From positions 1 through 64,000 of the forward strand of contig DDEQ01000033.1 in NCBI GenBank assembly GCA_002336105.1: 64,000 nucleotides of DNA, in the 5' to 3' direction. Shown piece after piece: positions 7,860-16,697 of this stretch. This DNA comes from Chthonomonas sp. UBA1950. Lineage in GTDB: Bacteria > Armatimonadota > Fimbriimonadia > Fimbriimonadales > Fimbriimonadaceae. The notes under the pieces are model-generated. The model searched no databases and was not told the origin of the DNA. It saw only the letters and a list, made by a program, of their open reading frames with translations. The translations under genes and the position numbers were made by a program. How positions within the stretch are numbered: the first letter of the stretch is position 1; each line of letters opens with the position of its first letter.

Positions 7860-9541
7860 ATCGAGTGAGGTTCTCGCTGAAGATCGTTTCGCTTCCGCAA
7901 TATCTCGTGGGCTCGTTCCATAGCTACTCGCACATTTCGACAGATGTTGTCTTCTCCTACGAGTTGAACAAATCCCGCTCGTTCCAGCGTTTTTCGAGGT
8001 TGCTCCCTAGTCCCACAGAATAAAACAGAATGCCCTCCGGCCGTAAGTTCCTGGAACAGTTCGCTGAGGGCTTGCACCCCAGTCGCATCGATCACGGTCA
8101 TATTTCGTAATCGAATAATAATTACAGGTGGCAAAGTATCGACACGGTCGAGAATTTCCTCGATCTTGTCAGTTGCTCCGAACATAAACGGACCGTGAAT
8201 CCGGAAAATTGCAACTCCGTCGGGTACGTCAGCAAATTGCAGTAGATGGTCCCTACCTGCCTCAAGGTAATCCGCAGTTACCTCTCGAACAGTGGTTGTT
8301 TTTGTTACTCTAGAGATGTACAAAAGGGCGGCAAGAATCATGCCGGCTTGTACCGCAATCGTCAAATCTGCAAAAACGGTAAGACCAAACGTGATGGCCC
8401 AAACGGAGATATCAGCCTTTGGAAGATGAAGAATCTCGGGGATTTCTCTCCACTCTCCCATATTGTACGATACCATAAGTAAAATCGCAGACAGAAGACT
8501 CAGTGGGATCTTGTTCGCGAGGGGTGCCGCGACCAAAAGGATAGCCAAAAGCGTCAGCGCATGAATCATGCTTGCCACTGGAGTTTTGCCCCCACTTCTG
8601 ATGTTGGTTGCCGTCCTTGCGATGGCTCCTGTAACCGGCAAACCACCGAACATGGGTGACACTACATTGGCAACTCCCTGTGCTATTAGCTCCACATTTG
8701 GGTTATGTTTATCCTTGGTCATTTTGTCGGCGACAACCGCAGACATCAGAGACTCCAACGCACCGAGGAGAGCGACCGTAATGGCAGGCGATATCAGGTG
8801 CTCAATCGAATTCAGGTTAGCCTTCGGGACGCTTAGGGATGGCAAGCCTTGTGGAATACCGTGAAAACGAGTGTAGATGGTTTCCACAGGGAACTGCGCG
8901 ACAGCCGCCGCCAATGTTCCCAAGAAAAGCACGATCACTGCTCCAGGCACTTTTGGAGCCCATACTCGAAGAGCGATCATTGCAAGCAATGCTGCTGCGC
9001 CTAATCCGACCGCGTATAAGTTGGTCTGGCCTAATGACTGCCAGATAAGAGCCATTCTGGGGCCGAACTCACTTGGCACTTTGACAGTCAGACCTAGAAA
9101 GTCCTTGAGTTGAGTGCTGGCGATAAGGACAGCGATGCCATTGGTAAACCCGACGACTACCGGTCGGGGAATGAACTTCACGGCAGCGCCAAGGCCAGTG
9201 ATGCCCAATGTGATCAGCATCACACCCGCCATGAGGGTACAGATATACAGACCATCCAGGCCGTATTTCGCGATGATGCCAGCGACGACAACGACAAAAG
9301 CCCCTGTTGGCCCACTCACCTGAGTGCGTGAACCACCCAAAAGAGCCGTCAAGAATCCCGCGATCACCGCGCAGTAAAGACCTGCCTCGGGCTTTACACC
9401 CGATGATATGGCGAACGCCATTGCAAGCGGTAATGCCACCAATCCGACCGTAACACCGGCAATGAGGTCGCTGAAAAACGTGTCCTTGTTGTAGTTCCGA
9501 AGAGCGATGATCGACTTCGGAAGCCATTCCTGATTTATCAA
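7856..9541 (-). CDS. SulP family anion transporter with STAS domain
   Basis: A 561-residue inner-membrane SLC26/SulP transporter, probably for sulfate, bicarbonate or a related anion. Residues ~15-430 are strongly hydrophobic with the SulP N-terminal signature (DLIAGVTVGLVALPLAMAFA) and VSGPTGAFVVVVAGI. The C-terminal ~110 residues form a STAS domain (FRIHGPFMFGATDKIEEIL, MTVIDATGVQAL). No carbonic anhydrase or sulfate-assimilation gene is adjacent, so the substrate cannot be assigned. The gene is divergent from deoC with a 62-bp gap and overlaps the end of the dehalogenase-like gene by 4 bp. Confidence 0.93.
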   Translation of the reverse strand: MINQEWLPKSIIALRNYNKDTFFSDLIAGVTVGLVALPLAMAFAISSGVKPEAGLYCAVIAGFLTALLGGSRTQVSGPTGAFVVVVAGIIAKYGLDGLYICTLMAGVMLITLGITGLGAAVKFIPRPVVVGFTNGIAVLIASTQLKDFLGLTVKVPSEFGPRMALIWQSLGQTNLYAVGLGAAALLAMIALRVWAPKVPGAVIVLFLGTLAAAVAQFPVETIYTRFHGIPQGLPSLSVPKANLNSIEHLISPAITVALLGALESLMSAVVADKMTKDKHNPNVELIAQGVANVVSPMFGGLPVTGAIARTATNIRSGGKTPVASMIHALTLLAILLVAAPLANKIPLSLLSAILLMVSYNMGEWREIPEILHLPKADISVWAITFGLTVFADLTIAVQAGMILAALLYISRVTKTTTVREVTADYLEAGRDHLLQFADVPDGVAIFRIHGPFMFGATDKIEEILDRVDTLPPVIIIRLRNMTVIDATGVQALSELFQELTAGGHSVLFCGTREQPRKTLERAGFVQLVGEDNICRNVRVAMERAHEILRKRNDLQREPHSI

Positions 9542-9603
9542 CCTAGCAATAAGCTACCTGCCTCAAATCGACGTTGCGAACGAATGCGCAGTAAACTGAT
9601 TCT

Positions 9604-10587
9604 ATGGCTGGGTCTGACCTCAAATCCCTGCTCTCGGCACCAATTCGAAATCCAGGCGTTCCACTTAACCTAGATTGGGTGCTTGAAACCCGAGCTAATC
9701 GTAGTGCGATTGAACGTCGCTCAGCAAGCTTATCGGCACGACGATCCGTCAAAAAGGCCGATCAGGCGGCTTGGCTACTCAGAGCCATCTCCTGCATCGA
9801 CTTGACAACATTGAGTGGCGATGACACCCCTGCAAATGTAAAACGCCTTTGCGCAAAGGCAAAACATCCGCTTCGTAAAGAAGTCGTTGATGCTCTTCAG
9901 ATCCAAAGTTTGAACCTAACCACTGGAGCCGTCTGCGTTTATCATGAGATGGTTCCGACCGCAGTCGCCAGCCTCGAAGGGTCAGGAATTCCGGTCGCAG
10001 CGGTTTCTGCCGGGTTTCCGCACGGGCTTAGCCCGATGAAAGTTCGCTTGGCTGAGATTAGGGAAAGTGTTGCGGCTGGAGCAAAAGAGATCGATATCGT
10101 GATCACAAGGGCACACGTTCTGAAAGGTGAATGGTCCGCCCTATACGATGAGGTCGCGGCATTTCGTGAAGCATGCGGCGAAGCCCATCTCAAAAGCATC
10201 TTGGCAACCGGTGAGCTTGGGACACTTCAAAACGTGGGTCGAGCTAGCCTCGTAGCGATGATGGCCGGTAGCGATTTCATCAAGACTTCGACGGGAAAAG
10301 AGACTGAGAATGCAGTCATTCCGGTTGGGTTAGTCATGACTCGCGCTATCCGTGATTTCCACCAACAAACAGGTTATGAAGTCGGATTCAAACCTGCCGG
10401 AGGAATTCGAACGGCCAAACAGTCGATTGATTGGCTAACTCTGATGAACGAAGAACTCGGGCGGCGTTGGCTCGACAATCACCTGTTTAGGATCGGAGCG
10501 AGCGGGTTGCTTACAGACATCGAGCGACAGCTCGAGCATTTCGTCACTGGCCGATACGCATCAGCATCACGGTTGCCTATGCCATAA
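9604..10587 (+). CDS. deoC: Deoxyribose-phosphate aldolase
   Basis: DeoC splits 2-deoxyribose-5-phosphate into glyceraldehyde-3-phosphate and acetaldehyde in nucleoside catabolism. At 327 residues it is the long form. The class I Schiff-base lysine is Lys227 in FIKTSTGK; Asp164 (EIDIVI) and Lys263 (GFKPAGGIRT) complete the catalytic set. The first ~60 residues are an N-terminal extension compared with short DeoC enzymes. Another salvage gene in the window is cdd (33.3 kb), far away and not co-transcribed. The gene ends at a bidirectional terminator shared with the Fur-family gene. Confidence 0.95.
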   Translation: MAGSDLKSLLSAPIRNPGVPLNLDWVLETRANRSAIERRSASLSARRSVKKADQAAWLLRAISCIDLTTLSGDDTPANVKRLCAKAKHPLRKEVVDALQIQSLNLTTGAVCVYHEMVPTAVASLEGSGIPVAAVSAGFPHGLSPMKVRLAEIRESVAAGAKEIDIVITRAHVLKGEWSALYDEVAAFREACGEAHLKSILATGELGTLQNVGRASLVAMMAGSDFIKTSTGKETENAVIPVGLVMTRAIRDFHQQTGYEVGFKPAGGIRTAKQSIDWLTLMNEELGRRWLDNHLFRIGASGLLTDIERQLEHFVTGRYASASRLPMP

Positions 10588-10592
10588 ACAAG

Positions 10593-10627
10593 CTGGGCTC
10601 TCGATCCTTTAAGAACCGAAAGCCCAG
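10593..10627. terminator. Bidirectional terminator between deoC and the Fur-family gene
   Basis: CTGGGCT (10593-10599) pairs with AGCCCAG (10621-10627). A mismatch is followed by a further TCG/CGA pairing. It sits between two convergent stop codons. Confidence 0.6.
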
Positions 10628-10643
10628 ATGAATTTACGTTCGC

Positions 10644-11132
10644 TTAAGCCTTCGTTGGATTAGCCGTAACTTCAACCTTGATGCTGACGGCATCAAAGCC
10701 ACTCTTCGATGCTTGCTCTTCGATAGCATCGATCACTTGCTGAGGGATGGACAACTCCATCACTTCGTTGCTCTCTTCAAAAACAACGACCTCAGTTCTT
10801 CTGCCCTGGCAAGTTGCCATTCGGCATGGGAAGTAACCGTCAACAACGCCTACATGATGAATTAAGCCAACTTCCTGGAGGGTGGTCAAAATTCGGTAAA
10901 CGCTGACGACGTCAATTTTGCCGCCACCGTTGATGATCTTCTCATGGATCGCATATGCGCTGAGAGCTTTCTTTGTATCGGCAAGGGCTCGGATAACCTG
11001 AACTCGTGGCATTGTGATGCGGTACCCCGCTGCTCTTAGCTCAGATAGTGCGTGCTCCTCGTAGACTCTAGCCTCATCGAGTACAGCAGAGGCTTTGCCT
11101 AGTTGTGGTTCGCGTGATCTTCTTTCCTTCAT
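10644..11132 (-). CDS. Fur-family transcriptional regulator with eroded metal sites
   Basis: The 162-residue protein has a typical Fur winged helix at residues ~30-95 (GYRITMPRVQVIRAL, VSVYRILTTLQEVGLIHH). The dimerisation half is unusual. The His-rich segment (HHHxxLxCxxC) that carries the regulatory metal is replaced by a CRMATCQGRRTEVVVFEESN stretch, and the C-terminal CxxC is absent; only two cysteines remain in this region. It may respond to a different signal or bind metal differently. Neighbours (deoC, a small unknown ORF) give no metal-transport context. Family call is firm; regulon and effector are unknown. Confidence 0.85.
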   Translation of the reverse strand: MKERRSREPQLGKASAVLDEARVYEEHALSELRAAGYRITMPRVQVIRALADTKKALSAYAIHEKIINGGGKIDVVSVYRILTTLQEVGLIHHVGVVDGYFPCRMATCQGRRTEVVVFEESNEVMELSIPQQVIDAIEEQASKSGFDAVSIKVEVTANPTKA

Positions 11133-11429
11133 GGTTTTATTATGTACTTTGCCTTATTCTCTCCTAGTTGTTAGAACTGCGGTAACGTCGTTCATTTTTA
11201 ATGATTTGCAGTTGCCTTAGTTCATCAAAAGCAATCGAAAAAGTTTCCACGGTCTTCCGCTACTTCGTTGTTTTTCAAAAGAGCGAGATGGCAAAGATTT
11301 TCGACGAATTCATGCAATCACGACATTGTAATGTTTGCTTGATCTATTTCAATTACGCCCCATTCGCGACCCTTATTACACACATTTGCGCTAAAGGAAT
11401 GAAAAGTTGTTGAAGAGATTGCAAAACTC
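11133..11429. other. Intergenic region upstream of the small ORF, no gene recognised
   Basis: About 300 AT-richer bases between the divergent Fur-family gene and the structured leader of the 64-residue ORF. A 70-codon frame (11201-11413, plus strand) has no ribosome binding site and no recognisable protein character. The promoter of the Fur-family gene probably lies at its left end. Confidence 0.4.
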
Positions 11430-11505
11430 AGGTTCCCTAGAACCTACGATCTGTGATATATTCGTCCCGGTTGGAACAACAGGGTGTGCGTTGAAACACC
11501 CAACG
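11430..11505 (+). promoter_or_regulatory. Promoter and structured 5' leader of the small ORF
   Basis: An inverted repeat AGGTTC-CCTA-GAACCT (11430-11445) lies just upstream of a TATATT -10-like element (11457-11462), a position suited to an operator. Then two mutually exclusive stems end at the ribosome binding site: GGGTGT/ACACCC (11482-11487 with 11496-11501) and CGTTG/CAACG (11489-11493 with 11501-11505). The GGAGGAA ribosome binding site follows at once. Function is inferred. Confidence 0.4.
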
Positions 11506-11513
11506 GAGGAACT

Positions 11514-11708
11514 ATGCAGTTTTATAATCTAAAGACCCGTTCACACGTCGAAGTCCCAGAAAGCGAAATTAAGAAAGTCAAGATGACTCGAACCACCAAA
11601 TCTGGTGAGCAGATTCGTTACGCTTTCACCGCCGAGCACGATGGTGGGAAGCTTTTCAAGTTTGTCAGCGAAGCCGTTTACAAGGCTTCAGCCGCCAAAG
11701 AAGGGTAA
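11514..11708 (+). CDS. Small conserved-looking protein of unknown function
   Basis: This 64-residue protein is charged and lysine-rich, with no signal peptide or membrane segment, so it is probably cytoplasmic. I do not recognise its family. The start at 11514 is chosen because it follows a near-perfect Shine-Dalgarno (CGGAGGAACT, good spacing); the frame could open 30 bp earlier without a binding site. The strong ribosome binding site and structured leader suggest a well-expressed, regulated gene. A hairpin follows the stop before the DUF1800 gene. Confidence 0.75.
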   Translation: MQFYNLKTRSHVEVPESEIKKVKMTRTTKSGEQIRYAFTAEHDGGKLFKFVSEAVYKASAAKEG

Positions 11709-11735
11709 GTCCCACTTTAACTTTCAGTTCGAAGA

Positions 11736-11757
11736 CCCCGGAAATGTCTGGGGTCGA
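11736..11757 (+). terminator. Hairpin after the small ORF
   Basis: GACCCCGG (11736-11743) pairs with CTGGGGTC (11750-11757), including one G-T pair, with a 6-base loop. There is no clear T-run, so it may be a weak terminator or an mRNA-stabilising hairpin. Confidence 0.4.
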
Positions 11758-11803
11758 CGAGCTGATTTGAACAATCTAGCACAAAGCCTCGTCTACGCCG
11801 AAC

Positions 11804-13222
11804 ATGGCACTGACGACAGACAACCAAAAGTGTGCCCACCTGCTTCGGCGATTCGGGCTCGGAGCCAGCGAAGCCGAAGTTACCTATTATTGCGCTGATG
11901 GCCTAAACGGGGCGATAGACCGCCTTCTTGCTTACTCAAATGTCGACGAGGGATTTCCCGTCACTCTTGAAGATTTTGCAAATCAGAAGAACGGAAGCAT
12001 CCCTATCCAAGGAGTTGTCACGTGGTGGGGCATGCGACTAATCATGACCAGGCGTCCTTTGCAAGAGAAGATGACGCTCTTCTGGCATAACCACTTCGCA
12101 ACGAGTGCGAACAAGGTCTCTGGATCGCTTATGATGTTCGCCCAAAACGAAACGTTGCGTCGAAACGCAACTGGGTCATTTCGAACAATGCTCATGGAAA
12201 TCGCCAAGGATCCTGCAATGATCTACTGGCTCGATAACCAAGAAAATGTAAAGGGACACGCCAACGAGAACTTTGCGCGCGAAGTGATGGAGCTGTTCAC
12301 TCTGGGCATTGGCCACTACAGCGAGACCGACATTCAGGAAGGAGCGCGGGCGTTTACGGGTTACACCATTCAACGTCTTGCCCCAAACAAAGCACCGAAC
12401 AAGCGCACTCAGGCTCAATTTGCTTTTCGAGCTGCCCGACACGATGAAGGCGAAAAGTCGTTCTTGGGGAGTCGCGGCTATTTCACAGGTGACGATATCA
12501 TCAACATCCTGCTTGATCAGCCACGAACATCCGAATTCATCACAAAGAAACTCTGGGAATGGTTTGCCTACCAAAACCCAGACCCTCAGTTAGTACAACG
12601 TCTTGCGAAAGTTTTCCGAGATTCAAACCTCGATATCGGAACGCTTTTGAAAGCAATGATGAAATCGTCTGAGTTTTACTCAGTCAAAGCAGAACGAGCC
12701 ATTGTCAAAAACCCTGCTGACTTTTGCGTTTCGACGCTCAGGCAGCTTGGCGTTGGAGAACAAATGCGAGACATGATTGCAAATGCCCCCGCTGACGGAA
12801 GTTTCCCGCGACAAGCGGCTGGTCCGGCGGCGGCGGCGATGCAATCCATGAAGAGCATGGGAATGGCCTTGCTCTACCCTCCTGACGTTGCGGGATGGCC
12901 AAGTGGCAACGCATGGATCAGCACAGCGACCATGGTCGAACGAATGACATGGGGTGATCGGATTTTTGGGCAAGCAAAAGCTGCACGATTCCCAATGCGT
13001 TATCCAGCGATAGGGCTATTTGCAAGCGACCCAACGCCCAAAGGAGTCGTTAACAAGCTGGTATCGGTATTTGATGCCCAACTGAAGCCAGAACGGCTCT
13101 CTGTGCTTGTGAAGGCCGCAGAAAGGGCATCTACGGGCGGGCTGGGTCCGAATAACGCAAATGCCACATCTGCAATAGTAGCAAAGCTCATCTTTGCTAC
13201 CCCTGAATTCCAATTCTCTTAG
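11804..13222 (+). CDS. DUF1800 family protein
   Basis: The 472-residue protein matches the DUF1800 family abundant in Planctomycetota, Armatimonadota and Bacteroidota. It shows the family N-terminus HLLRRFGLGAS, FWHNHFATS (about residues 87-95), and FAREVMELFTLGIGHY followed by EGARAFTGY. DUF1800 genes usually pair with a DUF1501 gene; none is next to this one. No signal peptide is visible. The biochemical role is unknown. Its last 4 bp overlap the convergent exported-protein gene at 13219. Confidence 0.9.
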   Translation: MALTTDNQKCAHLLRRFGLGASEAEVTYYCADGLNGAIDRLLAYSNVDEGFPVTLEDFANQKNGSIPIQGVVTWWGMRLIMTRRPLQEKMTLFWHNHFATSANKVSGSLMMFAQNETLRRNATGSFRTMLMEIAKDPAMIYWLDNQENVKGHANENFAREVMELFTLGIGHYSETDIQEGARAFTGYTIQRLAPNKAPNKRTQAQFAFRAARHDEGEKSFLGSRGYFTGDDIINILLDQPRTSEFITKKLWEWFAYQNPDPQLVQRLAKVFRDSNLDIGTLLKAMMKSSEFYSVKAERAIVKNPADFCVSTLRQLGVGEQMRDMIANAPADGSFPRQAAGPAAAAMQSMKSMGMALLYPPDVAGWPSGNAWISTATMVERMTWGDRIFGQAKAARFPMRYPAIGLFASDPTPKGVVNKLVSVFDAQLKPERLSVLVKAAERASTGGLGPNNANATSAIVAKLIFATPEFQFS

Positions 13223-14061
13223 TCGCCGATCTTTGTCGGACGAGGAGAGGTGATCGGTCGCCAATTGGCGACCGATGCCGCGGGGTAGGTACTAAACGTG
13301 CCTGCTGCGATTGTCGGATTTGACACGATTTGCATCACCCAATAAGTCCATTTAGGTGCACTGTTCGAGCCGGATTTGTCGGCGTAATAAATGTTCAAAA
13401 GATCCCACTCAAGCGTATTGGGATCTTGGCTGAGTTCAAACACCAAGCTTCGTTTCGTGTTCAGATTAGTCGTACCGTAAGCGATGTAGTCACGCCCAAG
13501 AATCGGAGTGTAGGGATGCTGAGTAATTGGGTCTTTAGTTGGGACAGTCAGCAGCGTCGGTTCATAACCAGGAGCCCATCTCCGATAGGTAGAGTCTCCG
13601 CTAGGTTGATAGGCCTCTCTCACAAGGCGAATAAGGTAAGCAGACTGTCCTCTGCCAGCGCTGTTGAGTTGCCCGAGCAAGTCCCGATTATAGTTCTGAC
13701 CTTGGGTTTCCGAAAAGTTGCCGTAAATGGTCGCGCTGAATTCCTTGCGATTGAGATCGTAACTCCATAGCGTATTGCCATCTCCCACAATTCTGCGCTG
13801 AAGAGTGCTTCCAGAATATTCTGATAACTGAACCTTTGAGCTCTGCATTGGCAAGGTTTTCTGCTCCCATAGCAGAGTGTTTTGGAACGGGCTCGCCGAG
13901 TTTCCGTAAGCAGTGCTTCCTGTCATTTGTAGATACAGCGAGTCGTTAGCTCTCAGTCGAACGAAGGCATCATAAATCCGGCTCTCAATTGAGTTTGTCG
14001 GAGTTTGAGCCGTAGCGACGGCGTAGAAGACTGAGGCAGACAGCAAAGCAATGGCTCTCAC
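13219..14061 (-). CDS. Exported protein, possibly LolA/LppX-like
   Basis: The 280-residue protein begins with a signal peptide (MRAIALLSASVFYAVATAQ). The mature part is rich in Ser, Tyr and Gln, with alternating beta-like segments (GNTLWSYDLNRKEFSATIYG) that recall LolA-type outer-membrane carrier folds (the 'display the reducing group in a curved sheet' pattern), but no signature motif proves it. It ends 4 bp inside the convergent DUF1800 gene. I do not assign a function; export is the firm point. Confidence 0.65.
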   Translation of the reverse strand: MRAIALLSASVFYAVATAQTPTNSIESRIYDAFVRLRANDSLYLQMTGSTAYGNSASPFQNTLLWEQKTLPMQSSKVQLSEYSGSTLQRRIVGDGNTLWSYDLNRKEFSATIYGNFSETQGQNYNRDLLGQLNSAGRGQSAYLIRLVREAYQPSGDSTYRRWAPGYEPTLLTVPTKDPITQHPYTPILGRDYIAYGTTNLNTKRSLVFELSQDPNTLEWDLLNIYYADKSGSNSAPKWTYWVMQIVSNPTIAAGTFSTYPAASVANWRPITSPRPTKIGD

Positions 14062-14104
14062 AGTTCATATTTTGACGATCATGCGTCGGACTTGGTTCGC
14101 CAGA

Positions 14105-14572
14105 CTAAAAACGAATTGCCGTCTCGAACTTCCGCTCAGACTCGATCCTCTTCTGGTCTGAAGCCAAACGTCGAAATATCGCCCAATAATGGTCCGACCT
14201 GTTCAGGTTGTGCCACAAATTGACACTTTTGTCAGCCAGCGTCACGTAGCGACCGAACATGATGTGAGCAACCTCGGGTTTCACAAGCCCCGAGTCCACC
14301 ATGAGCTGGACTTCCTCCAAAAAACCGATAAAGTTACGGCGATCTTGAACAGGCACAGTTGCAAGAACAGGCGAATCTTCGTCGAGGCACCCCAAAATAC
14401 TTTGGAAACTTGGAGTTTCGAGAAAGCGTCTCCTTAGGTCGACAAAGTGCTCTGCGCGGCGAGCGTGATTCTGTCGGACATATTCAGTCAATCCAGCGAG
14501 AAATCCTGCAAGAGTCGCTGCCCCGGCAATGACAATGCTGATATCTTTGACGGTGGAAAGATCAAGCGCCAT
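14105..14572 (-). CDS. Small membrane-anchored protein of unknown function
   Basis: The 155-residue protein has one N-terminal membrane helix (about residues 9-28: ISIVIAGAATLAGFLAG), then a soluble helical region with many charged residues (RRAEHFVDLRRRF). The layout resembles DUF4760-type membrane-anchored proteins, but this is a weak likeness. It overlaps the start-proximal MBL gene by 11 bp (14562-14572), so both are translated from one transcript. The function is not known. Confidence 0.65.
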   Translation of the reverse strand: MALDLSTVKDISIVIAGAATLAGFLAGLTEYVRQNHARRAEHFVDLRRRFLETPSFQSILGCLDEDSPVLATVPVQDRRNFIGFLEEVQLMVDSGLVKPEVAHIMFGRYVTLADKSVNLWHNLNRSDHYWAIFRRLASDQKRIESERKFETAIRF

Positions 14573-15380
14573 TCCCCACCTTAATCACCATGCCATCAAA
14601 TCCGGGCTCCGCTCCCAAAGGCGCTAACGCCCCAACGAGTTCGTCGTGAGTAGCATTGCCAGAGGAAGCGTGATGGGTTGTGACGATACGCGTCCTTTGA
14701 TTGATGGTTCCCAGTGTGTGCAGGCGCCTAATCACCTGCGTCAAATCGTCTAGGTTTAGGTGCCCTTTATAGTCGGATCTTGAGAAACCCTCTGTGCATT
14801 CGATGATGAGAAGATCGAGAAAAAATCCTTTTAGTGCTTCGAACGTTTCTTCCGGCCAAATTCCGGTATCCGTTCCGTACAGCAACGTGCATCCATCTTT
14901 CTGAAAGATCAAGTTGTGACAGTCTTCCCCCGGAATGTGGTTCGCTTTAATCGGCGTGACCAAATAACCAGAATGTTCGAAGCTCTCGAACGAGCGAGAA
15001 ACGCGCAACTCAATGGGCCACTGCGGGTATCGCTCGGCAATTCGACCCGCAACGGTTTCATTCGCGTAGATGGCACAGGGCCACTCCTCTTCTTCTGTGA
15101 ATGGAATTAGAGAGTACTGAATCTCTGAAACGGCAAAATGATCGTCGTGAGAATGAGTAAAGATCAGAGCAGACCAGTCTCGTGTATTGAGACCGTCACG
15201 CTGGACTTGGCAAAAGGTGTCTGGCGGAAGATCAATCTTAATATGTCCGTCGATCAACGCACCGCAACGAGTTCGGATATCTTTCCCGCCAAACTGTCGT
15301 GCATAGGCTGAAACCCGGTCATTCACAAAGAAACCGGGAATTCCATCTGCTCCGCCCGTGCCTAGTAGCCTAATCTCCAT
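14562..15380 (-). CDS. MBL-fold metallohydrolase, PhnP-like
   Basis: The 272-residue protein is a metallo-beta-lactamase-fold hydrolase. The metal motif FTHSHDDH (HxHxDH) is at about residues 74-81; further ligands are expected in HIPGEDCHN, YGTDTG and VTTHHASS. The N-terminus LLGTGGADGIPGF resembles PhnP (phosphodiesterase acting on cyclic ribose phosphate), but the Zn-structural cysteines of PhnP are not in the usual place, so the substrate is open. It lies 6 bp after DUF1015 and overlaps the next gene by 11 bp, forming a small operon. Confidence 0.85.
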   Translation of the reverse strand: MEIRLLGTGGADGIPGFFVNDRVSAYARQFGGKDIRTRCGALIDGHIKIDLPPDTFCQVQRDGLNTRDWSALIFTHSHDDHFAVSEIQYSLIPFTEEEEWPCAIYANETVAGRIAERYPQWPIELRVSRSFESFEHSGYLVTPIKANHIPGEDCHNLIFQKDGCTLLYGTDTGIWPEETFEALKGFFLDLLIIECTEGFSRSDYKGHLNLDDLTQVIRRLHTLGTINQRTRIVTTHHASSGNATHDELVGALAPLGAEPGFDGMVIKVGNGA

Positions 15381-15386
15381 TGATCA

Positions 15387-16670
15387 TTACTCGTAGTCGT
15401 TTAGACTCCAAAGAACCAATCCACTGAGGATCTTCGGGAAGTAGTAGGTACTTTTCTGCGGCATTTTCTCGCCGCCCCCTGCGATCACTTTCATGTCTTC
15501 AACCGAAGGCGGAATCATCAAGAATGAAGCAGCTACTTGCCCATTACTTGCGGAAGCAATAGCTTCCTCTGGGTCTCTCGTGTACGAGATAAGATCGAGC
15601 CCCTTGATGCCCAGGAGCTTTTCAAAGATGACGCTGTGCAGAATGGTTACGTCGAGCGACTTTAGCGCGGAGGAGCCATCACCTTCAACCAAACCGACTA
15701 ATTCATTGTCGTTTTTGGTCACGAGCTTAACTGCTTGGCCGCCGTCGAGAACCACGCCGAAAGATCGGACGCCTTTCTCTTTATCTGACTCGAGTTCAGC
15801 GATCAGCGATTCCGCTGGAGTTTCTATCACCTCGAACTGAGAGGACACTCTGCTTAAGAGTTCGGCCCCGTCAAATGGCAGTTTCGAAATCATGCGGTGA
15901 GTTGGCAAAAGCACAAGCCCAGGGTCAGCAATCGAACTCAAAGCCATCATCATGAAGTCTTCGGCGACCAGACCTTCCTTTTCGCCAAAGCTCTGCCTAA
16001 AGCCAAGAGCCGTCTCGTACCGATGGTGACCGTCTGCGATCCAGACTTTTCGGTCTCCCAGAAGACCTACGATTTTTGATATCGCGGCAGGATCGGTGAT
16101 TGGCTCAAGCACTTGGTGGACGCCATCATCAGAGTTAGCCTCAAATGATCCAGCTGAAGGTGCAGCCTTTAGCGCAGCAAGAATCTCGGATGAGGGGTCT
16201 TCGTACAAGCCGAAAATGCATTCAAGATGCGAACGAGTCGCTTCGAGTATTCGGAGCCGGTCCTCTTTGTGCTTTGGAAAAGTCTGTTCGTGGGGAAGAA
16301 CCACTCCCTTGTCGTACGGCTCCACCTTGATGAGGGCAATGACAGACGTGCGAACGAGCTTGTCTTCGCAGCCCGGGATCGAAAAAGTCTGAATGTACCG
16401 GTACAGAGCGGGAACTTCTTCTGGCTGTAATGCGCCGTCTCGCCTCCATTCTGCAACCCTGGCTGCGCTCCGAGCGTATTTGACATACTTGCTTCGGTCG
16501 TCCTCGTTTGACTCGGGAAGGGTGACGTGGACAATATTATGGGAATTGCGGGCGGCGTACTCATCACGCTGTGCCGGACTGAGAACATCGTAAGGAGGTG
16601 CTGTCAAGGTGTCTAACGAACCAGCCTCCGATGCAAAGCGCAAACCCTTGAAAGGACGGATTTCAGCCAT
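15387..16670 (-). CDS. DUF1015 family protein
   Basis: The 427-residue protein matches DUF1015: N-terminal MAEIRPFKGLRF, APPYDVLSPAQRDEYAARN, the HEQTFPKHKEDRL block, and WIADGHHRYETA in the middle. The DGHHRYE motif resembles the catalytic block of ParB-like kinases such as SerK, so a kinase-like role has been suggested for the family (established only by similarity). The start at 16670 is the family start; the frame extends 14 codons further into the divergent ispA leader without support. It heads a minus-strand operon with the MBL hydrolase. Confidence 0.88.
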   Translation of the reverse strand: MAEIRPFKGLRFASEAGSLDTLTAPPYDVLSPAQRDEYAARNSHNIVHVTLPESNEDDRSKYVKYARSAARVAEWRRDGALQPEEVPALYRYIQTFSIPGCEDKLVRTSVIALIKVEPYDKGVVLPHEQTFPKHKEDRLRILEATRSHLECIFGLYEDPSSEILAALKAAPSAGSFEANSDDGVHQVLEPITDPAAISKIVGLLGDRKVWIADGHHRYETALGFRQSFGEKEGLVAEDFMMMALSSIADPGLVLLPTHRMISKLPFDGAELLSRVSSQFEVIETPAESLIAELESDKEKGVRSFGVVLDGGQAVKLVTKNDNELVGLVEGDGSSALKSLDVTILHSVIFEKLLGIKGLDLISYTRDPEEAIASASNGQVAASFLMIPPSVEDMKVIAGGGEKMPQKSTYYFPKILSGLVLWSLNDYE

Positions 16671-16697
16671 AAAGAGATAGGATACCTGCGCCCATCT

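Noticed and set aside
11201..11413. 70-codon frame upstream of the small ORF
   Set aside because: No ribosome binding site, random-looking composition, and it lies in the promoter region.
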